From: an uncultured Eubacteriales bacterium
GTDB taxonomy: Bacteria; Bacillota; Clostridia; Christensenellales; Aristaeellaceae
Direction of reading: 5' to 3'
Length of the DNA stretch: 64,000 bases
NCBI GenBank assembly: GCA_902801765.1
Contig: CADCJO010000002.1
Span: 1-64,000 of the forward strand
The notes under the pieces are model-generated. The model was not told the origin of the DNA. It worked only from the letters and a program-made list of their open reading frames with translations, and searched no databases. The translations under genes were made by a program, and so were the position numbers. Positions 25,245 to 33,781 of the stretch are shown here, piece by piece (the stretch's first letter is position 1; each line of letters opens with the position of its first letter).

Positions 25245-26483
25245 TTACTGATAGATTCTTCCCAGCACGGTATTATCCATCGTCCGGTTCTGTAAGCCGG
25301 GAATGGGGTTGGGAGCGGTCTCGGCGCGGTAGTCGCGGCCCAGCTTGCGGATGGCGCGGTCAATCACCTGGTGGCTGGGCACGGCGTCCACGTTGGCGTT
25401 TACCGCTTTCTGGTACACGAAGAAGTCATAGTCCTTGGGCAGCATGTTCACGGGCTTGAAGATTTCCTTTTCCGCCGTGAATTCCACCATGTTCAGCGCG
25501 GCGCGCACATAGTCGATATTCGTTTCAAAATGGAAGGGTTCGGGGAATTCGCCGCCGGGGATGACCTGCTGCCAGTCCTTCTTTTCGTACTGCTTCAGCA
25601 GGTCGGCTGCTTTGTGCAGGTGGGCGACCTCCATTTGGAAAAAGTCCTCCCATACCTTCCGCACATTCTGGTCGGTTTCATCCTCCATGCAGGAATAATA
25701 CAGGTACGCTTCCACGTACTGGTGCATCAGCAGCCCCTCCAGCCAGGTGCAATTGGGGTCCATCAGGCTTCCGTACTGGGTCACGTGCTGCTCCTCGATC
25801 ATGCCGATTTCCTGGTACAGCTTCCGTCCCAGGTCGGAGGTATAAAAGGCGCACACGTTCATGTAATAGTTCATGGTCTGCTGCTCGGCGGCGGTGATGA
25901 TCTGCACGGCCATTTTGTCAAACAGCGCGGCGTCGGGCTTGCCGGGCATGCACAGGGCGTCCATGGGGCAGCGGTGCTCGGAGATCGTGGGGCGGCCCGG
26001 CATGATTTCCGTGTAATCCCCCACCAGCTTTTCGGCATACTGGCCGTGCTCCATTTCCATCAGATCGGCATAGCGGTAGAGATGGTCAAAATCCTCCAAC
26101 AGGGCAAAGTCCAGGGCGGATTTCACATGAGGACATTTGACCCGCTTAGCCAGACCGGCGGTCAGATCCACGGCCAATTGCTCGTAGCCGATGGTGTGCT
26201 CCAGCACGGTTTCGTCCATGGGTTTCAGGCAGGCGATTTTCTTTTGCTGCTGCTGTTCCTGACGGCGGATCATGGCCAGCTCCCGGCGCAGATCATTGTT
26301 GCTTTCGTGGCGCTGGAACTGATGGGAATACCCGGCGGACTCAAATTCTGTTCCGTTCATCAGAATGACCCGTACCCGGGTGTAAGGGTCTGTCTCCATT
26401 TTGTCATAGGAACGGGGATAAAGGCGCTCCCAGTCCATAAACTGTTCGGTCAGGTTTTCGGGCTTTAGCTGAAATGGATTCAT
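25245..26483 (-). CDS. Ferritin-like di-iron domain protein
   Basis: 412 residues from the ATG at 26483 (AAGGAGGAAGCAGT upstream). Helix-rich, with several ExxH-type metal motifs: EDFDHLYRYADLMEMEHG (about residues 145-165), MIEEQHVTQYGSL (~245) and QMEVAHLHKAADLL (~305). They occur as pairs consistent with one or two four-helix ferritin-like bundles. An N-terminal ~80-residue segment (LTEQFMDWERLYPRSYDKME) and a C-terminal ~70-residue tail are outside the bundle. Likely iron- or manganese-dependent redox or oxidative-stress role; the substrate is unknown. Co-transcribed with the LytM gene. Confidence 0.75.
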   Translation of the reverse strand: MNPFQLKPENLTEQFMDWERLYPRSYDKMETDPYTRVRVILMNGTEFESAGYSHQFQRHESNNDLRRELAMIRRQEQQQQKKIACLKPMDETVLEHTIGYEQLAVDLTAGLAKRVKCPHVKSALDFALLEDFDHLYRYADLMEMEHGQYAEKLVGDYTEIMPGRPTISEHRCPMDALCMPGKPDAALFDKMAVQIITAAEQQTMNYYMNVCAFYTSDLGRKLYQEIGMIEEQHVTQYGSLMDPNCTWLEGLLMHQYVEAYLYYSCMEDETDQNVRKVWEDFFQMEVAHLHKAADLLKQYEKKDWQQVIPGGEFPEPFHFETNIDYVRAALNMVEFTAEKEIFKPVNMLPKDYDFFVYQKAVNANVDAVPSHQVIDRAIRKLGRDYRAETAPNPIPGLQNRTMDNTVLGRIYQ

Positions 26484-26561
26484 ACTGCTTCCTCCTTGCG
26501 GTTTCTTATGCTTGTTATGCCCGGAAACTGGAAAGAATATGCGAGAAGCTTTCATAATAAA

Positions 26562-26593
26562 AGAAGCGTGAACTCCTTTGAGCGCACGCTTCT
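26562..26593 (-). terminator. Intrinsic terminator of the AGCS symporter gene
   Basis: AGAAGCGTG / CACGCTTCT stem with a 14 nt loop, followed by TTTATTATG on the minus strand. Confidence 0.8.
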
Positions 26594-26612
26594 GATAATA
26601 GCATTTGCGGAA

Positions 26613-28133
26613 TCAGTCCTCCCGGGCTTCCTGCTCTTGCTGGATTTCCTCGAAGGCGGAATACATGGGCTTGAGATCGGGCTGCTTTTTGGTGATCTTG
26701 CGGGCGGAATAGTTCTTGGTGATCTGGATGACCAGCCGGGACAGGAACAGCACGCCGATCAGGTTGGGAATGGCCATGAGGCCGTTGAAGGTGTCGGACA
26801 GGTCGATAGCCAGGGATACGTCGATGGTGGCGCTGACCACGACCATGGCGATGAATACGATTTTATAGGCCAGGGTGCTCTTGGTGCCGAAGAGATATTC
26901 CCAGGCCTTGGTGCCGTAATAGCTCCAGCCCAGGATGGTGGTGAACGCGAACAGCGACACGGCCACGGCGATGAACACGCCGCCGAAGGGGCCGAAGCTC
27001 TTGGTGAAGGCTTCCGCGGCCAGGCCCAGCTTGGTGGCCCCGGAGATGGAAGCGCCGGTTTGCAGGTCCACCACGCCGGAGGTCAGGATGACCAGCGCCG
27101 TGCAGGTGCACACGATGATGGTGTCGGCGAACACTTCAAAGATGCCCCACAGGCCCTGCACCACGGGCTCCTTCACGTTGGAGGCGGAGTGCACCATGAC
27201 GGAGGAGCCAAGGCCGGCTTCGTTGGAGAATACGCCGCGCTTGAAGCCCCAGGTCATGGCCTGGGCGATGATGGCGCCGCCGATGCCGCCCGCGGCGGAC
27301 TTGAAGTTGAACGCGCCCGCGAAGATCGCGCCGAACGCGGCGGGCACCTGACCGATGTTCATGCCGATGATGACCAGGGAGCCGATGATGAAGAAGATCG
27401 CCATGAAGGGCACGATGTTTTCATTGGTGGTGGCGATGCGCTTGAGGCCGCCCAGAATGACCAGGGACAAAAGCACGATCACGATCAGGCCCGTGACCAG
27501 GTTGACCACGGAGGGGTCATAGGGCAGCAGGGTGTTGATGCTCTCGGTGATGGAGGCCACCTGGCCCATGTTGCCGATACCGAAGGAAGCGATGATGGCG
27601 AAGAAGGAGAACAGCGCGGCCAGTACCTTGCCCAGCGCGGGGAAAACATGCACGTCGCCGAAGGTGATCTTCCCCAGGCCGTCCTTCAGGTAGTACATCG
27701 CGCCGCCGCTCCATTCGCCCTTTTCGTTCCGGCGGCGGAAGTAGATGCCCAGCACGTTTTCAGAGTAGTTGGTCATCATGCCCACGATGGCGGCGATCCA
27801 CATCCAGAACACCGCGCCGGGGCCGCCCATGGTGATGGCGTAGGCCACGCCGGCGATGTTGCCGGTGCCGATGGTGGCGGACAGCGCCGTGCATAGAGAC
27901 TGGAACTGGGAAATGGAGTGGGCGTCGCTGCTCTTGCGGATGCCCTTTTCCTTATTGAACAGGCCGCCGATGGTGTTTTTCCACATGTGGCCGAAACGGC
28001 GGAACTGGAAAAAGCGGGACAGAACGGTCATGATAATACCGGTGCCGATCAAAAGCACCAGCGCGGGCACGCCCCACACCACGCCGTTGATCTGGTCGTT
28101 GATGGACGCAATGGTTTGCATGATGTTCTCCAT
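26613..28133 (-). CDS. Sodium:alanine/glycine symporter (AGCS family)
   Basis: 506 residues, about 10-11 helices. Family motifs: LSRFFQFRRFGHMWKNTIG near the N-terminus, GTGNIAGVAYAITMGGPGAVF (substrate/sodium region), and AMTWGFKRGVFSNEAGLGSS. AAAGGATCGTG precedes the ATG. A tandem glycine riboswitch with its own promoter and a terminator lies upstream (28265-28555), so glycine is the most likely substrate. The leader is about 385 nt and also contains heptamer repeat D between the terminator and the start codon. Confidence 0.95.
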   Translation of the reverse strand: MENIMQTIASINDQINGVVWGVPALVLLIGTGIIMTVLSRFFQFRRFGHMWKNTIGGLFNKEKGIRKSSDAHSISQFQSLCTALSATIGTGNIAGVAYAITMGGPGAVFWMWIAAIVGMMTNYSENVLGIYFRRRNEKGEWSGGAMYYLKDGLGKITFGDVHVFPALGKVLAALFSFFAIIASFGIGNMGQVASITESINTLLPYDPSVVNLVTGLIVIVLLSLVILGGLKRIATTNENIVPFMAIFFIIGSLVIIGMNIGQVPAAFGAIFAGAFNFKSAAGGIGGAIIAQAMTWGFKRGVFSNEAGLGSSVMVHSASNVKEPVVQGLWGIFEVFADTIIVCTCTALVILTSGVVDLQTGASISGATKLGLAAEAFTKSFGPFGGVFIAVAVSLFAFTTILGWSYYGTKAWEYLFGTKSTLAYKIVFIAMVVVSATIDVSLAIDLSDTFNGLMAIPNLIGVLFLSRLVIQITKNYSARKITKKQPDLKPMYSAFEEIQQEQEARED

Positions 28134-28159
28134 GGGGTCACGATCCTTTCGCTTAGTCA

Positions 28160-28262
28160 GGTAGGAAGTAGGAGATGTAAAAAGAATTCGCTATAGTCAA
28201 ACAATCTGCAAAAAGTGATTGATCTATAGAAACCTCCTACTCATACCTTCTACTTCCTACCT
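28160..28262. repeat. Heptamer-built inverted repeat D, in the symporter leader
   Basis: Left arm AGGTAGGAAGTAGGAG (from 28160) pairs with the right arm at 28230-28262, whose reverse complement begins GAGGTAGGAAGTAGAAGG. The 7-mer is GTAGGAR-like, the same type as element E at 44561. It sits between the riboswitch terminator and the AGCS start codon, so it is transcribed into the 5' UTR. Confidence 0.82.
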
Positions 28263-28264
28263 CA

Positions 28265-28298
28265 ATAAAAAAGAGTCCGCCGAAGCGAAACTCTCTCA
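28265..28298 (-). terminator. Riboswitch expression-platform terminator
   Basis: Minus strand GAGAGAGTTTCGC-TTCG-GCGGACTCTTTTTTATT: a stem with one bulge and a UUCG-type loop followed by T6, downstream of aptamer 2 and about 130 nt before the AGCS ATG. Confidence 0.85.
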
Positions 28299-28329
28299 TT
28301 GTATCAGGGCATACCACGATGCTGCGCAA

Positions 28330-28515
28330 ATCAACCCATCGCCTCTGTCCTTTTGCCTGAGAGATTAGCCCAAACGGGCTTTGCACCTTCGGCACCCGGC
28401 GTACCTCTGCCGGGATTCTCCAGAGCGTCATCCGCACACAGTCCCGCTGATTCCTCAGCGCCTGAGAGTGTTACTCCTTCGGCTATCCTTTCGGATATTT
28501 CCTGCATACTTCGTA
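28330..28515 (-). promoter_or_regulatory. Tandem glycine riboswitch (gcvT element)
   Basis: Two glycine aptamers on the minus strand. Aptamer 1 contains AGCCGAAGGAGTAA then CTCTCAGGC; aptamer 2 contains TGCCGAAGGTGCAA then ATCTCTCAGGCAAAAGGACA. These are the conserved core words of the class. A promoter lies just upstream and a terminator just downstream, so control is probably transcriptional. Whether glycine turns the symporter on or off cannot be decided by eye. Together with repeat D this accounts for the 28134-28627 gap. Confidence 0.95.
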
Positions 28516-28526
28516 TGACGGGGTTG

Positions 28527-28555
28527 ATTATACATCACGAACGTTTTTCGGTCAA
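28527..28555 (-). promoter_or_regulatory. Sigma-A-type promoter of the glycine riboswitch
   Basis: TTGACC, 17 nt, TATAAT on the minus strand, directly upstream of aptamer 1. Confidence 0.85.
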
Positions 28556-28627
28556 GGGGGGAAGAATGATCGGATTTGTTCTTTTGCTGTACTGGGCTGC
28601 CTGGCGCGCTGAACCCTGCGGGTTCGA

Positions 28628-29645
28628 TCAAAGCGCCCTGACCTTTTCCGCGGCGTTCTCCATGATCTCCACCATGGCGTCGGAGAAGGCGTCAAAGTCC
28701 GGGTCTTCCACCTGCAGTTCGGGATGGCTCAGGAAATAAGCGATGCTCTCCCGGGCACACTGGTCGAAGGTGCGCTTTGGCTGGAAGGTAGGCACCAGGT
28801 GGTGCAGCAGGGAGTTATCGAAAATCACGGTGTTGGATTTGTCGCCGATCATCGCGCCCACGAAGTCGTATTTCGTCGTTTTCGCCAACAGGTCGGTGGG
28901 CACGTAGCAGGGCTTGTATTCCCCGCCCGCCGCCCGGGCCACGGAGGCCGTGATCTGATTCCAGGTGAGCAGCTCTTCGCCGGTGATCTGCACGGCCTGG
29001 CCGATGGCGTGGACGTTGCCCATCAGGCCCACGAACGCCGGGGCGAAGTCCTCGCTGTTCATCACGGCCCACAGGCTGCTGCCGTCGCCGGGCATGAGCA
29101 CCTTTTTGCCCTCCATCATCCGCTTGATCACCTGCCAGGGGCCTTTGTCACCGTGAATCGCCAGAGGGATGGAGCGGAAGTTGAAGGTGTGGCTGGGGCG
29201 GATGATGGTGATGGGGAAGCCGTTCTCCCGGTATTCCCGCATGAGCAGCTCCTCGATGGCGATCTTGTTGCGGGAGTATTCCCAGTAGGGGTTGGAAAGC
29301 GGCGTGGATTCCCGGATGACGGGATAGGACAGGGGCTTTTGGTACGCGGAAGCGGAGCTGATGAACATGAATTGGTCGGTCTTGCCTTTAAACAGGCGGA
29401 TGTCCCGTTCCGCCTGGGCGGGCACGAAGGCGATGAAATCGCACACCGCGTCGTAGTGTTCGTGTTCGATGGCTTTCGCTACCGCCGCTTCATCGTTCAC
29501 GTCCAGGATGAGCTGCTTCGCACCGGGCACGTCATTTTGCCCGGTTGCCCCGGTTAAGCAGGGTCAGGTCCCAGCCCTGGGCGACCAGGAGCCGGGAGAT
29601 GGAGGTGCTGATCACGCCGGTGCCGCCGATAAACAATGCTTTCAT
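28628..29645 (-). pseudogene. NAD-dependent epimerase/SDR protein, frameshifted
   Basis: The first 37 codons from the ATG at 29645 give KALFIGGTGVISTSISRLL and LTLLNRGNRAK, the normal NAD-binding start of an extended SDR. A TGA follows at 29534-29532. The rest of the protein continues in another frame from about 29533: VPGAKQLILDVNDEAAVAKA, FMFISSASAYQKPLSYP, and YSRNKIAIEELL with the catalytic Tyr/Lys. One extra nucleotide in GCAAAATGAC explains it; without it the product would be about 338 residues. It could be a true mutation, an assembly error, or frameshifting at AAA-UGA-C. The ATG overlaps the upstream gene's stop by 4 nt. Confidence 0.8.
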
Positions 29646-30052
29646 GGTTTTCTCTCCTTTACCTTTTTTGAATTGGAAAAATCGTAGGCTTCCCGCACCC
29701 AGGAGAAGAATTCTTTGTCCATCTCGTTTTCCGAGCCAATCACGATATGGGTCGTCCAGCGATTGGGGTACGGTTCGCATTTGGAAACTACGCGAGGGGA
29801 TTCCAAGCGGTAGGGCAGGCCGATGGTAACAACGATGTAAGGGTCGGGCAGCTCGGCCTTGCGCTTCACCCGCAGCAGGGAAACGCAGGCGAACACGTGC
29901 CGGTTGTAATAGGTGATCTGGGTTTTCTGAACGCGCTTGTTCGTGTCGGGAAACAGGGCGGTGATGCGGGTGTCAAAGGCCAGGTACAGGGGAAGGGCCT
30001 GGGGCTTTTCGCTGAAAAACAGCAGCGCTTCGGGCGAAATCTCTTCATTCAT
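29642..30052 (-). CDS. DUF5655 domain protein
   Basis: 136 residues covering a DUF5655-type domain: residues ~8-30 (EALLFFSEKPQALPLYLAFD), then KRVQKTQITYYNRHVFACVS and WTTHIVIGSENEMDKEF. Function unknown; the fold is thought to be related to small nucleic-acid- or metabolite-binding domains, which I cannot confirm. No membrane segment or signal. Overlaps both neighbours by 4 nt (ATGA), so it is translated as part of the MATE-miaA-lyase-DUF5655-SDR chain. Confidence 0.82.
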   Translation of the reverse strand: MNEEISPEALLFFSEKPQALPLYLAFDTRITALFPDTNKRVQKTQITYYNRHVFACVSLLRVKRKAELPDPYIVVTIGLPYRLESPRVVSKCEPYPNRWTTHIVIGSENEMDKEFFSWVREAYDFSNSKKVKERKP

Positions 30053-31293
30053 GCCCGCTGCTCCATTTTTTCCAGGGCTGTCCGCAGAGCAATTTTCCCG
30101 TGGGCATAGGTCAGCCCGCCCTGCAAATACACCGTGTAGGGGGCCCGCATCGGCGCGTCGGCGGAAAGCTCAATGGACGCCCCCGCCACGAAGGTACCCG
30201 CCGCCATGATCACCTGGTCGGTATAGCCGGGCATGTCCCAGGGCTCGGGCACGGCGCTGCCGTCGATGGGGGAGGCGGCCTGGATGCCCTGCACGAAGGC
30301 GATCAGCTTGTCCGGGTCGCCCATTTCGATGGCCTGGATGATGTCGGCCCGGGGCGCGTCGAAGGCCGGGGTGGTTTTCATGCCCAGCAGTTCAAAGGTG
30401 CGGGCAGCCAGGATGGACGTTTTCAGCGCTTGGGTCACGGTATGGGGGGCCAGAAAGAGGCCCTGGTAGAAGGGCTGATAGCTGGCCGCGTAGCTGCCCA
30501 CCTCGCGGCCCAGGCCGGGCGCTGTAAGCCGGGCTTCGATGCGTTCGATGGCTCGGGACGAACCTGCCAGATACGCGCCGGTGGGGGCCAGCCCGCCGCC
30601 GGGATTCTTGATCAGCGACCCTACGCACACGTCCGCGCCGAAGTGGGTGGGTTCCCGGTCGGTGATGAATTCGCCGTAGCAGTTGTCCACCATGATGAAC
30701 ACGTCGGGCCGCGCGGCATGAACGGCTTCGATTACATCCTTCATCTCCTCAGGCTGCAGGGAGGATCGCCAGGCGTAGCCCCGGCTCCGCTGAATGAGCA
30801 CCACTTTGGTGTTGGGCCGCATTGCGTCCAGCACGCCCTGCACGTCGATTTTCGTTTGGCCGTCGCACATTTCCACCTGGGAATAGGAAACGCCCATTTC
30901 CTTTAAATTCCCCGGCGCGTTGCCGGAAAGGCCGATCACCGTTTCCATGGTGTCATAGGGCGTGCCGGTGGCGGACAGAAGATGGTCGCCGGGCAGCAAC
31001 AGCCCGAACAGACATAAGGAAAGCGCCGCCGTGCCGCAGGCGATGGCGGGCCGCACGATGGCGGCTTCCGCCCCGAACAGCCGGGCGAACACGGCTTCCA
31101 GCTTGTCCCGGCCAATGTCGTCGTAGCCGTAGCCGGTGGTGGGGGAGAAGTGGCGGGTGGCAATGTCCTCCGCCTGGAAAGCGGCCAGCACCCGCCGGGT
31201 GTTTGTGATTTCGTTTTCCTCCAGCGCGGCAAAGACCGGCTGGCAGTCGCGTTCCGCCTGGAGCAGCAGGGAATCTATGTTCATAAGCATCAT
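30049..31293 (-). CDS. PLP-dependent methionine gamma-lyase-like protein (YnbB/aluminium-resistance family)
   Basis: 414 residues of the Cys/Met-metabolism PLP family. HFSPTTGYGYDDIGRDKLEA, RPAIACGTAALSLCLFGLL, MVDNCYGEFITDREPTH and the probable PLP-lysine segment VCVGSLIKNPGGGLAPTGAY are visible. In Bacillus the homologue ynbB also sits near miaA, so the context is conserved. The real substrate is not established; names such as aluminium resistance protein are historical. Starts ATGATG overlapping the miaA stop by 4 nt. Confidence 0.9.
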   Translation of the reverse strand: MMLMNIDSLLLQAERDCQPVFAALEENEITNTRRVLAAFQAEDIATRHFSPTTGYGYDDIGRDKLEAVFARLFGAEAAIVRPAIACGTAALSLCLFGLLLPGDHLLSATGTPYDTMETVIGLSGNAPGNLKEMGVSYSQVEMCDGQTKIDVQGVLDAMRPNTKVVLIQRSRGYAWRSSLQPEEMKDVIEAVHAARPDVFIMVDNCYGEFITDREPTHFGADVCVGSLIKNPGGGLAPTGAYLAGSSRAIERIEARLTAPGLGREVGSYAASYQPFYQGLFLAPHTVTQALKTSILAARTFELLGMKTTPAFDAPRADIIQAIEMGDPDKLIAFVQGIQAASPIDGSAVPEPWDMPGYTDQVIMAAGTFVAGASIELSADAPMRAPYTVYLQGGLTYAHGKIALRTALEKMEQRA

Positions 31294-32207
31294 TCCTTCC
31301 GAAAATTTTCGTAAATCATTTCTGCGTAAGGAGCCAGGTTTTCACCTTTTCCATAGGGCAGCCATTGAATCCTTTCATCCCGCTTGAACCAGGTGAGCTG
31401 GCGCTTGGCGTAGTGGCGGGTGCGGAGCTTGATGAGGGAAACCGCCTCCTCCAAGGAGGATTTCCCATCCAGCACGGGCAGCAGCTCCTTGTACCCCAAG
31501 CCCTGCATGGACTGAGCGTCCTCGGGTACGCCGCTGTCCTTTAGCCGCTTCACTTCGTTTAGCAGCCCGTCCCGCATCATTTGATCGACCCGCTGATCGA
31601 CCCGGCTGTACAGGACCTCCCGCGGTAAATCCAGCGCATAGAGCTGGAAATCATAGGGCGAATCCTCCGGTCCCGGCATCCTCTGTGCGGACAGCGGCGT
31701 GCCCGTCAGGTCATATACCTCCAGCGCCCGCACCACCCGGCGAATGTCGTTGGGATGCAGCCGGGCCGCCGACGCGGGATCGACGCTTTCCAAAAGCTGG
31801 TGCAGCGCTTCCGCGCCTTGGGTGTCGGCGATTTCATGGTAATGCTTCCGAATCGCTTCATCCCCGCCCACCGCGCCGTAATCCATCGGCAGAGAAAGCG
31901 ATTGCAGATACATCCCGGTGCCGCCCACCAGGATGGGCACATTCACCCGCGCAATCACTTCCCTGGCTTTTTCCGCGTACTGGGATACGGAAAAGGTCTC
32001 CGTTGGTTCCAGGAAGCTGTGCAGGTGATGGGGAAGAACCGCCTGCTCCTCCCGCGTCGGCTTGGCGGTGCCGATGTCCATTCCTTTGTAGATCTGCATG
32101 GAATCCATGCACAGGATTTCTCCGCCCAGCCGCTTGCCTGCCAACAGCGACAGCGCGGTTTTCCCGCTGGCCGTGGGGCCAACGATACCGATCACACGTT
32201 TTTTCAT
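31290..32207 (-). CDS. miaA: tRNA dimethylallyltransferase
   Basis: Adds an isopentenyl group to A37 of tRNAs reading UNN codons, the substrate for MiaB (37702). 305 residues from the ATG at 32207: P-loop IVGPTASGKTALSLLAGKRL, then CMDSMQIYKGMDIGTAKPTR, LVGGTGMYLQSL, HPNDIRRVVRALEVYDLTG and RTRHYAKRQLTWFKRD near the end. The ATG overlaps the stop of the MATE gene upstream (ATGA). hfq, frequently next to miaA, is absent. Confidence 0.97.
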   Translation of the reverse strand: MKKRVIGIVGPTASGKTALSLLAGKRLGGEILCMDSMQIYKGMDIGTAKPTREEQAVLPHHLHSFLEPTETFSVSQYAEKAREVIARVNVPILVGGTGMYLQSLSLPMDYGAVGGDEAIRKHYHEIADTQGAEALHQLLESVDPASAARLHPNDIRRVVRALEVYDLTGTPLSAQRMPGPEDSPYDFQLYALDLPREVLYSRVDQRVDQMMRDGLLNEVKRLKDSGVPEDAQSMQGLGYKELLPVLDGKSSLEEAVSLIKLRTRHYAKRQLTWFKRDERIQWLPYGKGENLAPYAEMIYENFRKE

Positions 32208-33619
32208 GGTGCCGCCGCTCGTCCTTCCGCCTGCTTTATAGCCCGGCGCATCAGCCACAGCGCGAACATGGCCCCGCAGCCTTCGCCCGCCACCAGTGCC
32301 CAGGCCAGGCCGGTTTCGCCGAACAGCCTGTCCAGCAGGAACATGAAGGGAATGTAGAACACGATTTCCCGCACGAAGGCGTGGAGCATGGTGGCCTTGC
32401 CGTTGCCCATGGCCTGCATGGAGAAGGAGGTGTGGTAGTTGAGAAATTGGAAGGGGGAGGCCAGGCACCGGATGCTGAGGAACAGCGTGGCGTAAGTGAC
32501 GGTGCGCAGGGCGTTTTCCGCGTCGCCCCGGGAGGTGCTCATGAACAGCCGGGTCACGTCCCCGGCGAACAGCTCAAACAGCGCGATGGAAACGAAGGAG
32601 ACAATCAGCCCCCACAGCCGGGCGGTGTTTACGGTCTTTTTCATGCGGCCGATATTGCCCGCGGAATAGTTGTAGGCGATGATGGGCATGGCCCCCTGGC
32701 AGATGCCGATGTTGACGGCATTGGGCACCCGCTCCACCTTCATCACGATGCCCATGCCTGCCAGCGCCAGATCGCTGTGGGCGGAGGCCAGCATGTTCAC
32801 GCACACGTTCGCCAGGTCGAACAGCCCTGTCAGAATGGCGGAGGGCACGCCCACGGCGAATACCTTTTTCACGCTGTCCCTTTTGATTCTCCGCGCCTGG
32901 TTCAGGCTCAGGCTGAGGGAGGCGGTGCGGGTCGCCTTTTGATAAGCGAACAGCAGAAAACCGCAGGAAACGATATTGGAAAACAAAGTGGCCAGCGCCG
33001 CGCCGACGACCTCGCTGCCCCGGGGCAAAAGCACAAACATGAACAGTGGGTCCAGCGCTATGTTCAGCACGCCGCCCAGGCTTAGGCCCATGCTGGCCTT
33101 GCCGGAATAGCCAGCGTTGCGAAGCAGGTGGGCCAGTGTCATGCTCACCATGCTGAACCCGCCGCCCAGCACGATCACCAGAAAGGTATACTGCCGGGCA
33201 TATTCGATCGTCTGTTCTGACGCGCCGAGGAAACGCAGCAGCGGATTCATGAAAAGACCGATCAGAAGTGAATAGCTCAGCGCTACGGCGACGGCACCAT
33301 ACACGCTGAAAGCGCTGACCCGCCGGGCCTCTTCCTCCTGGCTTATGCCCATCAGCCGGGCGGTCAGGCTGCCGCCGCCCACGCCGAACAGGTTGGACAG
33401 CGACGTCAGCATAATCACCAGCGTCAGGGTCAGCGAAATCGCCGCCACCATGAAGGAGTTGCCCGTCTGGCCGATAAAAAAGGCGTCCACCATGTTGTAA
33501 ATCAGGGTGATCAATTGGCTGATGATCGTCGGCACCGCCATGGACATAAGGGCCTTTGGTACCGGCATCGATTCAAACATTTCCTTCTTGTTTCCTGCCG
33601 CCTTTGGCATCGCAAGCAT
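32204..33619 (-). CDS. MATE family efflux transporter (3)
   Basis: 471 residues, about 12 helices. Motifs: AVPTIISQLITLIYNMVDAF, FFIGQTGNS, NLFGVGGGSLTARLMGISQE, and ICQGAMPIIAYNYSAGNIGR in the second half. The start is uncertain: the ATG at 33619 has a weak site, while an ATG at 33580 (preceded by GGAAACAAGAAGGAA) looks better. Third MATE gene in 12 kb; it heads the miaA-containing operon. Confidence 0.92.
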   Translation of the reverse strand: MLAMPKAAGNKKEMFESMPVPKALMSMAVPTIISQLITLIYNMVDAFFIGQTGNSFMVAAISLTLTLVIMLTSLSNLFGVGGGSLTARLMGISQEEEARRVSAFSVYGAVAVALSYSLLIGLFMNPLLRFLGASEQTIEYARQYTFLVIVLGGGFSMVSMTLAHLLRNAGYSGKASMGLSLGGVLNIALDPLFMFVLLPRGSEVVGAALATLFSNIVSCGFLLFAYQKATRTASLSLSLNQARRIKRDSVKKVFAVGVPSAILTGLFDLANVCVNMLASAHSDLALAGMGIVMKVERVPNAVNIGICQGAMPIIAYNYSAGNIGRMKKTVNTARLWGLIVSFVSIALFELFAGDVTRLFMSTSRGDAENALRTVTYATLFLSIRCLASPFQFLNYHTSFSMQAMGNGKATMLHAFVREIVFYIPFMFLLDRLFGETGLAWALVAGEGCGAMFALWLMRRAIKQAEGRAAAP

Positions 33620-33709
33620 CCCTGCTTTCTGTATAGATCAAATGAATTATACCATTTCCGCGCCAAATGTTCAATCATGAAATCCGCCTTCGTTTTTCCC
33701 TCGAAAACA

Positions 33710-33738
33710 TGGACAAACGGCATGAAAAATGCTATACT
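33710..33738 (+). promoter_or_regulatory. Sigma-A-type promoter of the radical SAM operon
   Basis: TGGACA, 17 nt, TATACT; transcription would begin about 35 nt before the TTG start at 33782. Confidence 0.75.
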
Positions 33739-33781
33739 GTATATTGGTTTTGTATGGATTCTTTTTGGGAGGGGACGACCT

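Noticed and set aside
29532..29645. The two SDR fragments as separate genes
   Set aside because: The first has only the start of the NAD-binding fold and the second lacks it; a single frameshift joins them into a normal protein.
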